This document shows, piece by piece, positions 6,378-16,177 of a DNA stretch of 64,000 nucleotides (position 1 is the first letter of the stretch; each line of letters begins with the position of its first letter). Made by a program: the position numbers and the translations under genes. Origin of the DNA: Peptococcaceae bacterium (GTDB lineage: Bacteria > Bacillota > DSM-12270 > Thermacetogeniales > Thermacetogeniaceae). Where the stretch lies: the NCBI GenBank assembly GCA_023249405.1, contig JAHFCR010000005.1, positions 1-64,000 on the forward strand. The letters run 5' to 3'. The notes beneath the pieces were generated by a model that was not told where the DNA came from, did no database searches, and saw nothing but the letters and a program-made list of their open reading frames with translations.

Positions 6378-7808
6378 ATGCAGCAACATTCCGCCGGCGG
6401 CGGGGCGCCGGCTGTAACCTATTCACTGGCCACCAGGAGGATTGTCCTGATCGTTTCCACGATGAGCGCCTTTATAACCCCCTTTTTGGTCTCCTCTGTC
6501 AATATTGCCCTGCCTACCATCGGAAAAGAGTTTGCGCTGGACGCCATTACGATGAGCTGGATTGTTACCGCCTACTTGCTGGCTGCAGCCATTTTCCTGG
6601 TTCCTTTCGGCAGGATTGCCGATATCTATGGGCGTAAGAAGATCTATATGATCGGCACGCTGGTGATCACCACCTCTTCGTTTTTAGCAGCGCATGCCAA
6701 CTCCAGCGTCATGCTGATCTCGGCACGGCTGTTGGAGGGACTGGGCGCCGCCATGTTCTTTGGCACCGGTATGGCTATTCTGATTTCGGTTTATCCGCTG
6801 CAAGAAAGAGGTCGGGTGATCGGGATCAACGTTGCCGGCACCTATTTGGGGCTTTCCCTGGGGCCCTTTATCGGCGGTTGGCTGACCAATTCCTTTGGTT
6901 GGCGCAGCATTTTCATGATCATTGTGCCGATCGGCATTATCATCCTGGCCCTGCTCTTCTGGAGGGTGACCGGAGAATGGTCGGATGCCAAAGGCGAGCG
7001 GTTCGATTTGGGCGGTTCCCTATTGTATAGCGTGGCCATCCTGGCGGTGATGTACGGGTTTTCCCAATTGCCCGCAATGGCCGGTTTTATCCTCATCCTG
7101 GCAGGAATTATCCTGCTGGCACTGTTCATTGCCTGGGAGCTGCGGTCGGATTTTCCAGTGCTGAATATGAAGCTGTTCCGTAGCAACATAGCCTTCACCT
7201 TCTCCAATCTCGCCGCCCTGATCAACTACAGCGCCACCTATGCCTTGACCTTTCTGCTCAGCCTGTATCTGCAGTATATAAAAGGTTTTAACGCTCAGCA
7301 TGCCGGTTACATCCTGATCTTCCAGCCGGTGATGATGTTCCTGTTCTCGCCATTTGCCGGCCGGCTATCGGACCGGGTGGAACCGCGCTTGGTGGCCTCA
7401 TTGGGTATGGGACTGACTGCCATCGGCCTGGCCATGCTGGTGTTGCTCGATAGCTCGACCGCTCTGACCTATATCATCGGCAGCCTGGTCTTGCTTGGTG
7501 TGGGTTTTGCCCTGTTTTCCTCCCCTAACACCAACGCCGTGATGAGTTCCGTCAGCAAGAGGTTTTACGGGGTGGCCTCGGGCACGCTGTCAACGATGCG
7601 CTTGACTGGGCAGATGTTGAGTATGGGGATCGTGACGATGATCATGGCCCTGTTTATAGGCAAGAACATGATCACGCCGGAGAACTTTATCATGTTCATC
7701 AAGAGCATAAAAATGGCTTTCACCGTCTTCGCCATCCTATGCGCCCTCGGGGTGTTGGCATCGCTGGCCCGGGGCCGGGTGCACACGGAGGAGCCGGGAC
7801 AGGGTTAG
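6378..7808 (+). CDS. MFS drug-type exporter, 14-TM DHA2 (EmrB/QacA) family
   Basis: This 476-residue membrane protein is a proton-driven exporter. It has the motif A loop GRIADIYGRKK (about 75-85) between TM2 and TM3, and the antiporter motif C stretch GTYLGLSLGPFIGGWL (about 155-170) at the end of TM5, typical of drug:H+ antiporters. Hydrophobic segments are consistent with 14 spans. ATG 6378 has GGGAGATG 8 bases upstream. Its last bases lie 14 nt before ruvC, so it may be co-transcribed with the ruv genes. The substrate cannot be told from sequence; no regulator is adjacent. Confidence 0.88.
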   Translation: MQQHSAGGGAPAVTYSLATRRIVLIVSTMSAFITPFLVSSVNIALPTIGKEFALDAITMSWIVTAYLLAAAIFLVPFGRIADIYGRKKIYMIGTLVITTSSFLAAHANSSVMLISARLLEGLGAAMFFGTGMAILISVYPLQERGRVIGINVAGTYLGLSLGPFIGGWLTNSFGWRSIFMIIVPIGIIILALLFWRVTGEWSDAKGERFDLGGSLLYSVAILAVMYGFSQLPAMAGFILILAGIILLALFIAWELRSDFPVLNMKLFRSNIAFTFSNLAALINYSATYALTFLLSLYLQYIKGFNAQHAGYILIFQPVMMFLFSPFAGRLSDRVEPRLVASLGMGLTAIGLAMLVLLDSSTALTYIIGSLVLLGVGFALFSSPNTNAVMSSVSKRFYGVASGTLSTMRLTGQMLSMGIVTMIMALFIGKNMITPENFIMFIKSIKMAFTVFAILCALGVLASLARGRVHTEEPGQG

Positions 7809-7822
7809 CCTATTCTGGAGGA

Positions 7823-8311
7823 ATGCGAGTGGTCGTTCTGGGTATTGATCCTGGTGTGGTGTCGACCGGATACGGGTTGCTATCGGTAGCCGGTGGACAA
7901 CCCCAAGTCCTGGATTATGGTGTCATCACGCTGGAAAGCAAGCTCGACCTGCCCAGTCGGCTGCAGAGGGTCTATCAGGGCCTGGCGGAGATCTGTGGGC
8001 AGCATCATCCCCAGGCCATGTCCATCGAAGACCTGTTTTACAACAAAAATGTGCGTACCGCCATGACTGTGGGGCACGTCCGGGGCGCCATCATCCTGGC
8101 CGGGATGCATCATGGATTGACCGTACATACCTACACGCCGCTGCAGATCAAACAGGCGGTGACCGGATACGGGCGGGCAGAGAAGGAGCAGTTGCAGCGC
8201 ATGTTAAAGCTGATCTTCAAGCTGTCCGTGATTCCCGAGCCAGACCATGCCGCTGATGCTCTGGCAGCAGCCTATTGCCACCTGAATTACGCCCGGGCGC
8301 CCTATCTCTAG
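7823..8311 (+). CDS. ruvC: Holliday junction endonuclease RuvC
   Basis: This is the structure-specific nuclease that resolves Holliday junctions in homologous recombination, working with RuvAB. The 162 residues are normal for the family. All four acidic catalytic residues are present: D9 (LGIDPG), E69 (MSIEDLFYNKN), and D141 and D145 (DHAADALAAAYCH). The reading frame is open far upstream, but homology begins at MRVVVLGIDPG. GGAGG at 7817-7821 sits too near ATG 7823 and better spaced to GTG 7829, so the true start may be GTG 7829. It heads the ruvCAB-queH run. Confidence 0.96.
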   Translation: MRVVVLGIDPGVVSTGYGLLSVAGGQPQVLDYGVITLESKLDLPSRLQRVYQGLAEICGQHHPQAMSIEDLFYNKNVRTAMTVGHVRGAIILAGMHHGLTVHTYTPLQIKQAVTGYGRAEKEQLQRMLKLIFKLSVIPEPDHAADALAAAYCHLNYARAPYL

Positions 8312-8392
8312 GCCGGGTGCTCCGTGAAAGTTAGATGCCTAATTGCTGGAGAACCGGGACCAGGAGTCTTCTGTCCTGCTGGGGGAGCATCG

Positions 8393-9001
8393 ATGATTGC
8401 TTTTGTACGGGGAGTTTTGAAGGGGATCGAGGATGGCCAGGTGCTGTTGGATGTGGATGGGATCGGCTATGAGGTGCTGGTTCCATCAGGCCTGGCCAGG
8501 ACCCTGCCTGCGGTCGGGCGGGAGGTGGAGATTCATACCTACCTCTATGTCCGGGAAGACTGTTTGCAGCTTTATGGTTTCCTGTCGGCTCAGGACCGGG
8601 CGCTGTTCCGGCTGTTGCTGCGAGCGCCGGGGATCGGCCCCAAGGTGGCCCTATCTATCCTGGACACCTTTAAGGGAGAGGAGCTGTTCGGTATCGTGTC
8701 CCGGGGCGATGCCCACAGCCTGCAACGGGTCCCCGGTGTCGGGGCGAAATCTGCCCAGCGCCTGGTCCTGGAGTTGAAAGGCAAGCTGGACGGGTTGTTT
8801 GAGGCTGCGTTGCCAGAACAGCGGCCTGACTCGCCGCCGGCCTTCGGCGAGGCCTTCCAGGCCTTGCTGGCCCTGGGGTACAGCCGTCAAGAGGTAGAAA
8901 CTGTAATGAAGCGGATGGCCGGGGGCCAGTCAGCGGCAATATCGGTCTCAGGGTTGGTACGCAGCGCCCTGAGGGATTTAGGAAAAGGGAAAGAGGAATA
9001 G
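8393..9001 (+). CDS. ruvA: Holliday junction branch-migration protein RuvA
   Basis: RuvA is a tetrameric DNA-binding protein that recognises four-way junctions and loads the RuvB motor. Of its 202 residues, the N-terminal OB-fold (1-62) begins MIAFVRGVL, two helix-hairpin-helix motifs lie at about 76-82 (RAPGIGPK) and 113-122 (VPGVGAKSAQ), and the RuvB-binding domain III covers about 150-200 after a Pro-rich linker. ATG 8393 follows GGGGGAG; the longer frame to 8324 has no family support. It lies 81 bases after ruvC and 3 bases before ruvB. Confidence 0.96.
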   Translation: MIAFVRGVLKGIEDGQVLLDVDGIGYEVLVPSGLARTLPAVGREVEIHTYLYVREDCLQLYGFLSAQDRALFRLLLRAPGIGPKVALSILDTFKGEELFGIVSRGDAHSLQRVPGVGAKSAQRLVLELKGKLDGLFEAALPEQRPDSPPAFGEAFQALLALGYSRQEVETVMKRMAGGQSAAISVSGLVRSALRDLGKGKEE

Positions 9002-9004
9002 GCC

Positions 9005-10051
9005 ATGGAGGAGAGGATCGTCTCTGCCGCCCGCGCCCCGCATGACGAGCCCGAGGTCTCGCTACGTCCGCGGCGGCTGCAGGATTTTATCGGGCAGCAA
9101 AAAACCAAGGACAACCTGCAGGTATTTATCGAGGCTGCCAGGAAGCGCGGGGAGCCGCTGGATCACGTCCTGCTTTACGGCCCGCCAGGTTTGGGTAAGA
9201 CGACCCTGGCCCATATCATCTCTCAGGAACTGGGCGTCCGTCTATATCCGACCTCGGGGCCGGCCCTGGAGCGCGCCGGAGATATGGCTGCCGTGCTGAC
9301 TAATATGGAAGCCCATGAGGTCCTCTTTGTGGACGAGATCCATCGGCTGCCCCGGGTGGTGGAGGAGATCATGTATCCGGCGATGGAGGATTTTTGCCTG
9401 GATATTATCATCGGCAAGGGGCCCGGCGCCAGATCGCTGCGCATCGATCTGCCGCCTTTCACCCTGATCGGGGCCACCACCAGGGCCGGTCTGGTCAGCC
9501 TGCCGCTCAGAGACCGCTTCGGCATCATCGTCAGGTTGGATTTCTATCCCCAGGAGGACCTGTTTGCCATTGTCGCCCGGGCGGCGGCATTGCTGGGGAT
9601 GAAGATGGAGGAGAGCGGCGCCTGGGAGATCGCCGGCCGGGCGCGGGGCACGCCGCGGGTGGCTACCAGGCTGTTGCGCCGGATCCGGGATTTTGCGGAA
9701 GTGGCCGAAGTGGATTACGTCTCCCGGCAGATCGTGCAGGCGGCTCTGGAGCGCCTGGAAGTGGATGAGGCCGGGCTGGATAAGGTTGACCGCATCCTGT
9801 TGGCCACCCTGATCGAAAAGTTTCAGGGAGGCCCGGTGGGGTTGGATACCCTGGCCGCAGCGGCGAGGGAGGAGTCCGGGACCATCGAAGATGTCTATGA
9901 GCCCTACCTGCTGCAGATGGGCTACCTGCAGCGCACTCCCAGGGGCCGGGTGGCCACCATATTAGCCTACAGCCACCTGGGCATCGCTCATCCGGACAAA
10001 ACGGTCACTACCGCACAGCAGGCCACGCTGTTTCCGGAGGCGCAGCCGTGA
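9005..10051 (+). CDS. ruvB: Holliday junction DNA helicase RuvB
   Basis: This AAA+ ring motor drives branch migration on RuvA-bound junctions. It has 348 residues with Walker [10 protein letters not shown] (59-67), Walker B LFVDEIHR (107-114), sensor 1 IGATTRAG and the arginine-finger region LRDRFG. The C-terminal winged helix contains [12 protein letters not shown] and the end [12 protein letters not shown] 9005 starts 3 bases after the ruvA stop and the last codons overlap queH by 4 bases, showing tight co-transcription. Confidence 0.97.
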   Translation: MEERIVSAARAPHDEPEVSLRPRRLQDFIGQQKTKDNLQVFIEAARKRGEPLDHVLLYGPPGLGKTTLAHIISQELGVRLYPTSGPALERAGDMAAVLTNMEAHEVLFVDEIHRLPRVVEEIMYPAMEDFCLDIIIGKGPGARSLRIDLPPFTLIGATTRAGLVSLPLRDRFGIIVRLDFYPQEDLFAIVARAAALLGMKMEESGAWEIAGRARGTPRVATRLLRRIRDFAEVAEVDYVSRQIVQAALERLEVDEAGLDKVDRILLATLIEKFQGGPVGLDTLAAAAREESGTIEDVYEPYLLQMGYLQRTPRGRVATILAYSHLGIAHPDKTVTTAQQATLFPEAQP

Positions 10052-10590
10052 AACTTTTGTTGCACGTCTGTTGCGGTCCCTGCGCCACCTGGCCGGCCCG
10101 GTCACTGCTGGAACAGGGAGTTGAACTGACCGGGTTTTTCTTCAATCCGAACATTCACCCTTACCAGGAGTACGTGAAGCGGCTGGAGGGGGCCAGGGAA
10201 CTGGCCAGGCGGCTGGGGTTCACGCTGCTGGAGAGCGGGGAGTATCAACCGGAACTCTATTTCCGGGACGTGACCTGGCATGAGCAGGAGCGCTGCCGGC
10301 TCTGTTACACCCTGCGCCTGCAGGAGGCGGCGGCCAAGGCGAAGGAGACGGGCTGCGAGGGGTTCACCACCAGCCTGCTGATCAGTCCCTACCAGAAGCA
10401 TGAACTGATTGGCGCCCTAGGCGCGGAGATCGGTCGACGGTTGGATGTTCCTTTTGTCTATTATGACTGGAGACCGGTTTTCTACGAAGGCCGGAGACAG
10501 GCCCGGGAGATGGGCCTATACAGCCAGCGTTATTGCGGGTGCCTGTACAGCGAGCACGAGCGTTTTCGGGAGGCCAAACCGCATGGATAA
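10048..10590 (+). CDS. queH: Epoxyqueuosine reductase QueH
   Basis: QueH reduces epoxyqueuosine to queuosine in tRNA anticodons, the last step of Q synthesis, replacing the cobalamin enzyme QueG. The 180 residues (former DUF208) show the conserved cysteines for the iron-sulfur/iron centre: CCGPC (8-12), CRLC (about 83-86) and RYCGC (about 163-167). It starts at GTG 10048 inside the ruvB stop (GTGA overlap). The pathway genes queA and tgt follow after spoIID, so three Q-modification steps are encoded within 4.6 kb. Confidence 0.93.
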   Translation: MKLLLHVCCGPCATWPARSLLEQGVELTGFFFNPNIHPYQEYVKRLEGARELARRLGFTLLESGEYQPELYFRDVTWHEQERCRLCYTLRLQEAAAKAKETGCEGFTTSLLISPYQKHELIGALGAEIGRRLDVPFVYYDWRPVFYEGRRQAREMGLYSQRYCGCLYSEHERFREAKPHG

Positions 10591-10807
10591 TTTCACGTCT
10601 CTGGCCAGGATCGTCATGATCGCCGGCGCCCTCCTGTTTGGCGCCGGGGCGCTGCTGTTGCTGCTGGGCCACTTTCTGCCCCTGGGACGGTTGCCCGGCG
10701 ACATCCTCTGGCGCCGGGGTAGCTTCAGCTTTTACTTTCCTGTTGTCACCTGCCTGGTACTGAGCCTGTTGCTGACGCTGCTGCTTAATTTCATCTGGCG
10801 CCGCTAG
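10583..10807 (+). CDS. DUF2905 two-pass membrane protein
   Basis: This 74-residue protein has two membrane segments, about 8-30 (ARIVMIAGALLFGAGALLLL) and 52-70 (FYFPVVTCLVLSLLLTLLLN). The loop between them carries GRLPGDILWRRGSFSFYFP, the DUF2905 signature with its GDI...R pairing. ATG 10583 overlaps the queH end by 8 bases. This family commonly sits between ruvB/queH and queA in Clostridia. The biochemical role is unknown. Confidence 0.85.
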   Translation: MDNFTSLARIVMIAGALLFGAGALLLLLGHFLPLGRLPGDILWRRGSFSFYFPVVTCLVLSLLLTLLLNFIWRR

Positions 10808-10921
10808 GGAACTGCCACCGGTTGAGGCGAAAGATGGCAGGATTTTAGTTGTTTTGTCACGAACTTTGTAGAATATTCGTGTTGGCAATACGGGGAGAGT
10901 TTCAGAAACGGGGTTGGCTGA

Positions 10922-12451
10922 ATGACCGCGCAACAGGTTGGCAGATTGCTGCTCCTGTGCTTGTTGGTTGTGCTCGTCGCCTGTCTGGGGACGCCTTTGC
11001 GGGTGCAGGCTGCTGTTGCGGGAGCGACGACGAATACCGTAACGACAGCGAATAGCGCAGCGCCAGCGAACAATGCAGGCGCCGGAACAGGTTTGATGAT
11101 GCGGGTGGCCCTCAACGAGGGCGTTCCGGCGGCTTCGTTTCTGGTGAAGCAGGGGAGCTACACCTTCACCGACAGTTCGACAGGACTCCCGCTGGGCGCG
11201 GTGAAGGCCGGGGATACCTGGACCGTGACTGCTGTTGGTACTACCTTGCTGGTGCAGGGGCCTGGCCTCAAAGGCGCACAGCCTTTTAAGGGGCCGGTCT
11301 TGCTTCAGGATGCAGGTGGGGCGAGCAGTGATCATCCAAATTTATTTCAGTGTAACGGGACGCTTTACCGTGGCAGCCTGGCGATCCAGAATCTGAGCAA
11401 CAAATTGCTGGTACTAAACATATTGGATATGGAAAGTTATCTTTATGGCGTGGTGGGCAAGGAGATCGGCGGCGCTGCTTCAGCCGAGGCGTTATGCGCC
11501 CAGGCGGTGGTGTCGCGTTCCTATGCTCTCTCCATGCGGGGGTTGAGCGCCTGGTACGACATTGGGCATGATACCGATGCCCAGGTGTATGGCGGTTACT
11601 CCGGGGAGCAGGAGTTTGCCTCCGGCGGCGGCAATCCGGTAGTGACTGCCGTACAGCGCACCAGGGGCCAGGTGCTGGAGTATTCGGGTGCCCTGATCTG
11701 CGCCTACTTCACCGCCAATGCCGGAGGCTATACCGAAGACGCCGAGAATGTGTGGACGGAAAGCCGTCCCTACCTCAAAGGGGTGGCCAGCGACGAGGAC
11801 GCTTGCGTTGATACTATGGGAAGTTGGGCTCAGAGCACCTACCGCTGGACCAAGACCATCAGCCGGTCAGACCTGGGGACGCAATTAGGAGTGGGCAAGA
11901 TCCTGGATATCCAGGTCTCCCGCAACCGTACCCGGATCAGCACCGATCCGGTGACCGGAAGCATCAAGAGGGATTTTATACCGGGCAGTGTGACTGTTTC
12001 CGGCCGGGCTACCCAGGTTACCGTCACTGGCGCCGGCGGCTCCAAAACTTTTTACCGGGACAATATCCGCCAGGCCTTCGGCCTCAAGAGCACCCTGTTT
12101 GACCTGGATTTAGGCGGTCAACTGCAGGGGATGGATACACAGGGACAGCCGGTGGCCCTGACCGGGGACAAGATCTACGTTGAGGGCCAGGATGGTGTTC
12201 CGCTGACAGTGGCGCCGGGGGCCGGCAACCTGTATGCCATCGGTTCCGGAAGCGCTCAGGTCCTTCAAGGCGCTCCTGCGGATCAGGTCACCTTCAGCGG
12301 CCGCGGTTATGGCCACGGAGTGGGCATGAGCCAGTGGGGGGCGATCGGTCTGGCCATCAAAGGGTATAAGTATCAGGATATCCTGGAACTTTACTATAAT
12401 CAGGGGAAGCATGACGGTAATTTAAAACTGGTTGGCAATTATGGGAACTGA
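10922..12451 (+). CDS. spoIID: Stage II sporulation protein D-like peptidoglycan lytic transglycosylase
   Basis: SpoIID is a membrane-anchored lytic transglycosylase that, with SpoIIM and SpoIIP, degrades septal peptidoglycan to drive engulfment of the forespore. The protein has 509 residues: signal or anchor at about 8-32, a variable Ala/Thr-rich stretch, then the SpoIID domain with VVGKEIGG (catalytic Glu near 181), AVVSRSYALS, and the C-terminal GRGYGHGVGMSQWGA. It is longer than B. subtilis SpoIID (about 340), so it may be the SpoIID/LytB homologue of this locus rather than the engulfment copy itself. ATG 10922 lacks a strong ribosome site. Confidence 0.85.
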   Translation: MTAQQVGRLLLLCLLVVLVACLGTPLRVQAAVAGATTNTVTTANSAAPANNAGAGTGLMMRVALNEGVPAASFLVKQGSYTFTDSSTGLPLGAVKAGDTWTVTAVGTTLLVQGPGLKGAQPFKGPVLLQDAGGASSDHPNLFQCNGTLYRGSLAIQNLSNKLLVLNILDMESYLYGVVGKEIGGAASAEALCAQAVVSRSYALSMRGLSAWYDIGHDTDAQVYGGYSGEQEFASGGGNPVVTAVQRTRGQVLEYSGALICAYFTANAGGYTEDAENVWTESRPYLKGVASDEDACVDTMGSWAQSTYRWTKTISRSDLGTQLGVGKILDIQVSRNRTRISTDPVTGSIKRDFIPGSVTVSGRATQVTVTGAGGSKTFYRDNIRQAFGLKSTLFDLDLGGQLQGMDTQGQPVALTGDKIYVEGQDGVPLTVAPGAGNLYAIGSGSAQVLQGAPADQVTFSGRGYGHGVGMSQWGAIGLAIKGYKYQDILELYYNQGKHDGNLKLVGNYGN

Positions 12452-12465
12452 AAGGACCAGGCGAT

Positions 12466-13506
12466 GTGAAGGTCAGCAGCTTTGATTACGATCTGCCCCT
12501 AGAATTGATTGCGCAGTACCCGGTGCCGGAGCGACAAGATGCCCGGCTTCTTGTTTTAGGCCGCAGCACCGGCAAGATCGAACACGGGCGGTTTTCGGAC
12601 CTGTTAGATTATCTGGGGCCCGGAGACCTGCTGGTGCTCAATGAGACCAGAGTCTTTCCGGCCCGGCTATACGGCCGGAGGGTTGATACCGGCGGCAGGC
12701 TGGAAGTGATGCTGCTGCACGAGCGGCAGACTGGCATATGGGAGACCCTGGTGCAGCCGGGGCGCCGCGCCCTGCCGGGCGTGTCCATCATCTTCGGGGA
12801 CGGGTCATTGCAGGCGGAGGTGGTGGAGCGCACCTCTGAGGGTGGCCGTCTGCTCCACTTTACACCCGGCGACCGGAAACATTTCTGGGAACAGGTCTAT
12901 GCCCTGGGAGAGGTGCCTCTCCCGCCCTATATCAGGCGCCAGCCGGAACAGTCGGATCGGGAGCGCTATCAGACCGTGTATGCCCGGGTCACCGGCTCGG
13001 TGGCTGCTCCCACCGCCGGACTGCATTTCACTCCGGAGCTGCTTGAGCAGGCCCGGGAGCGGGGAGTGCGGACTGCGTTTGTGCTGCTTCACGTGGGACT
13101 GGGCACATTTCGGCCGGTCAGGGTCGAGGATGTGGAGGCGCACCCGATGCATGAGGAGTATTACCGCCTTGGACAGTCCGAGGCGGATCTGATCAACGAG
13201 ACCCGGCGCCGCGGCCGGCGCATTGTCGCCGTCGGCACCACCACCGTGCGGGTACTGGAGAGCGCTGCCGTTGACGCAGATGGCCTGATTGCGGCCGGGG
13301 AAGGCTGGACGCGCCTGTTCATCTATCCGGGCTACCGGTTCCAGGCTGTCGATGGGCTGGTGACCAACTTTCACCTGCCCCGCTCGACGCTGTTGATGCT
13401 CGTATCGGCTTTTGCCGGGCAGGACCGGGTTCTGCAGGCATATCAGGAGGCAGTCGGCAGGCGATACCGTTTTTTCAGCTATGGTGATGCCATGCTGATC
13501 ATCTGA
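12466..13506 (+). CDS. queA: S-adenosylmethionine:tRNA ribosyltransferase-isomerase
   Basis: QueA transfers and isomerises the ribosyl part of SAM to 7-aminomethyl-7-deazaguanine in tRNA, giving epoxyqueuosine. The 346 residues match the family. Characteristic segments are FDYDLPLELIAQYP at the N-terminus, LVLNETRVFPARL, GSVAAPTAGLHFTPELL and TNFHLPRSTLLMLVSAFAG near the end. GTG 12466 lies 14 bases after spoIID. tgt follows 12 bases downstream, and queH upstream encodes the next reaction. Confidence 0.96.
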   Translation: MKVSSFDYDLPLELIAQYPVPERQDARLLVLGRSTGKIEHGRFSDLLDYLGPGDLLVLNETRVFPARLYGRRVDTGGRLEVMLLHERQTGIWETLVQPGRRALPGVSIIFGDGSLQAEVVERTSEGGRLLHFTPGDRKHFWEQVYALGEVPLPPYIRRQPEQSDRERYQTVYARVTGSVAAPTAGLHFTPELLEQARERGVRTAFVLLHVGLGTFRPVRVEDVEAHPMHEEYYRLGQSEADLINETRRRGRRIVAVGTTTVRVLESAAVDADGLIAAGEGWTRLFIYPGYRFQAVDGLVTNFHLPRSTLLMLVSAFAGQDRVLQAYQEAVGRRYRFFSYGDAMLII

Positions 13507-14649
<1,143 letters not shown>

Positions 14650-14757
14650 AGGAGACAAATATTGCGGCAGGAACCATCTGGCGGTTGTCCAATTATGTCC
14701 AATATATGGCAACATTTTGGGACCGGGAGATGAACGCTGCATGGGCTTGGCCAACGG

Positions 14758-14967
14758 ATGGCGGGGGATGATGTCATGGAAGTGTTGGAAAGAGCGCATG
14801 TACCAGTTGTCCGGGTATTACCGGCTGCGGGCCGACTATCTGAAAATCGCCAATATGCCGTTTCGGATGTCCGGATTCTGGATGACCGGTGCAATGATGC
14901 TGCCGACGTTAAGCGAGAAAGAGGTGGAGACCGTTGGCAGCGCACCCTGCCAAGGAGAACTTTCTGA
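14758..14967 (+). CDS. Possible antitoxin-position small ORF upstream of the MazF-like gene
   Basis: This weak 69-codon frame starts at ATG 14758 (or ATG 14773) and overlaps the start of the toxin gene by 34 bases. The product is basic and has MEVLERAHVPVVRVL near its start; it does not resemble the AbrB, CopG or RHH antitoxins I know. There is no ribosome site at 14758. A competing frame at 14717-14971 is equally unsupported. A strong AAAGGAG at 14650-14656 leads into TTG 14662, whose frame stops at 14731. I list it because a MazF-like toxin normally has a partner here. Confidence 0.2.
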   Translation: MAGDDVMEVLERAHVPVVRVLPAAGRLSENRQYAVSDVRILDDRCNDAADVKRERGGDRWQRTLPRRTF

Positions 14968-15389
14968 TTGAGCGCGGGGATATCTATCTGCTGGAAATTA
15001 GCCATGAGGGTGGGCGGGAGCAAAGAAAACAGCCCGTGCTGGTGATCCAGAACGATATCGGAAACCGCTTTTGCAATTCGGTGATCGTGGTTCCCCTGTT
15101 TTCTAATCCGCGGTTAGGAAACCTGTTGCTTGGGGTATTACTAACTGCAGGTGGCGGCAACGGTCTTTCAGTCGACCATGTGGCGCTGTTTTCCCAGATA
15201 ATGACCGTTGATAAATCCCATTTCCGGAAGGATAATTTCATGGGACGCCCGGATGCCAAGGAACTGGGGCGGGTCGACGAGGCGATCAAACTGAGCCTGG
15301 GATTGAGCACGATTCAGCACTTGGAGACAAAACAGAAGCTTTGGCGAAAGTGGCAACTGTTTCGAAGAGAAAAAAATAAAGTTTGTTGA
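14934..15389 (+). CDS. MazF/PemK-family endoribonuclease toxin
   Basis: This 151-residue protein of the MazF/PemK family cleaves mRNA at short sequences. The core runs IERGDIYLLEI (about 13-23), REQRKQPVLVIQNDIGNRFC, the strand SVIVVPLFS and the ending SQIMTVDKSHF followed by DEAIKLSLGL. The conserved R in the RKQPVLV segment and the S/Q before the TVDK motif are present. A basic tail of about 30 residues extends beyond the usual 115. The start is TTG 14934, with AGGTGGAG upstream; AAGGAG at 14951 would better fit CTG or ATT within the codons before the core. It lies between tgt and an HD protein at the yajC position. Confidence 0.78.
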   Translation: MAAHPAKENFLIERGDIYLLEISHEGGREQRKQPVLVIQNDIGNRFCNSVIVVPLFSNPRLGNLLLGVLLTAGGGNGLSVDHVALFSQIMTVDKSHFRKDNFMGRPDAKELGRVDEAIKLSLGLSTIQHLETKQKLWRKWQLFRREKNKVC

Positions 15390-15469
15390 AAAGGATTCTT
15401 AGCGGTCGAAAGCGAATTATACAACGTTTTGGGGTCATGCAATTTCAGGCAATATTAAGGGGCAGCCAA

Positions 15470-16141
15470 GTGCAGTCAACCACAGTCACCCTGGAGGATG
15501 TTAAGAGGGACATCCTTACCGATACCTTGATCCGTACCGGAAATCGAAACTTAGGAGCCATGGGGTATACCGAGCACGGGTACCGGCATATCAACCTGGT
15601 TTCTAATATTGCTCAAAACGTGATCAAGCGGTTGGGGTTCTCCGGGCGCGAGGTGGAGCTTGTCGCTATTGCCGGGTACATGCATGATATCGGAAACGTC
15701 GTGAACAGAGACGGGCATCATATGTCTGGAGCTGTTCTTGCTTATTTGATCCTGAAGCGTCTGGGGATGCCCCAGGATGAGATCGGCACGGTGACGGCCG
15801 CCATTGGCAATCACGACGAGGAGGCCGGCTCTCCGGTGAACAGCACCGCCGCCGCTCTCATTCTGGCGGACAAGTCCGACGTTCACCGGACCAGGGTACG
15901 CAACACCGATATAGCCAGCTTCGATATTCACGACCGGGTCAACTATGCGGTGGAGCACTCTTTCTTACGGGCAATGGAGGAGGACCGGACAATTATCCTG
16001 GAGTTGGAGATCGACACGAGGATCTGCCCGGTGATGGACTATTTCGAGATCTTCTTGACCCGGATGCTTTTATGCAGGCGATCAGCCAGCTTTTTGGGCT
16101 GCCGCTTCGGCCTTCAGATTAACGGCAACAAATTGATCTAG
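15470..16141 (+). CDS. HD-domain phosphohydrolase of the secD neighbourhood
   Basis: This 223-residue protein has an HD metal-dependent phosphohydrolase domain. H40 in HGYRH and the HD pair at 72-73 (AGYMHDIGNVVNR) are followed by NHDEEAG and ILADKSDVHRTRVRN, the standard order of metal ligands. I chose GTG 15470, with AAGGGG 8 bases upstream; the frame is open to TTG 15383 overlapping the toxin end. A near-identical gene type sits directly before secD in other Peptococcaceae, which supports a real conserved link. The substrate (nucleotide or cyclic dinucleotide) is unknown. Confidence 0.82.
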   Translation: MQSTTVTLEDVKRDILTDTLIRTGNRNLGAMGYTEHGYRHINLVSNIAQNVIKRLGFSGREVELVAIAGYMHDIGNVVNRDGHHMSGAVLAYLILKRLGMPQDEIGTVTAAIGNHDEEAGSPVNSTAAALILADKSDVHRTRVRNTDIASFDIHDRVNYAVEHSFLRAMEEDRTIILELEIDTRICPVMDYFEIFLTRMLLCRRSASFLGCRFGLQINGNKLI

Positions 16142-16177
16142 TATCTTTCTTACTTTCTTTAAGGAGGGGAGCAAGCA

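Noticed and set aside
10382-11335. 317-codon minus-strand frame
   Set aside because: It lies opposite queH, the DUF2905 gene and spoIID, has no family resemblance and is explained by GC-rich codons on the other strand.
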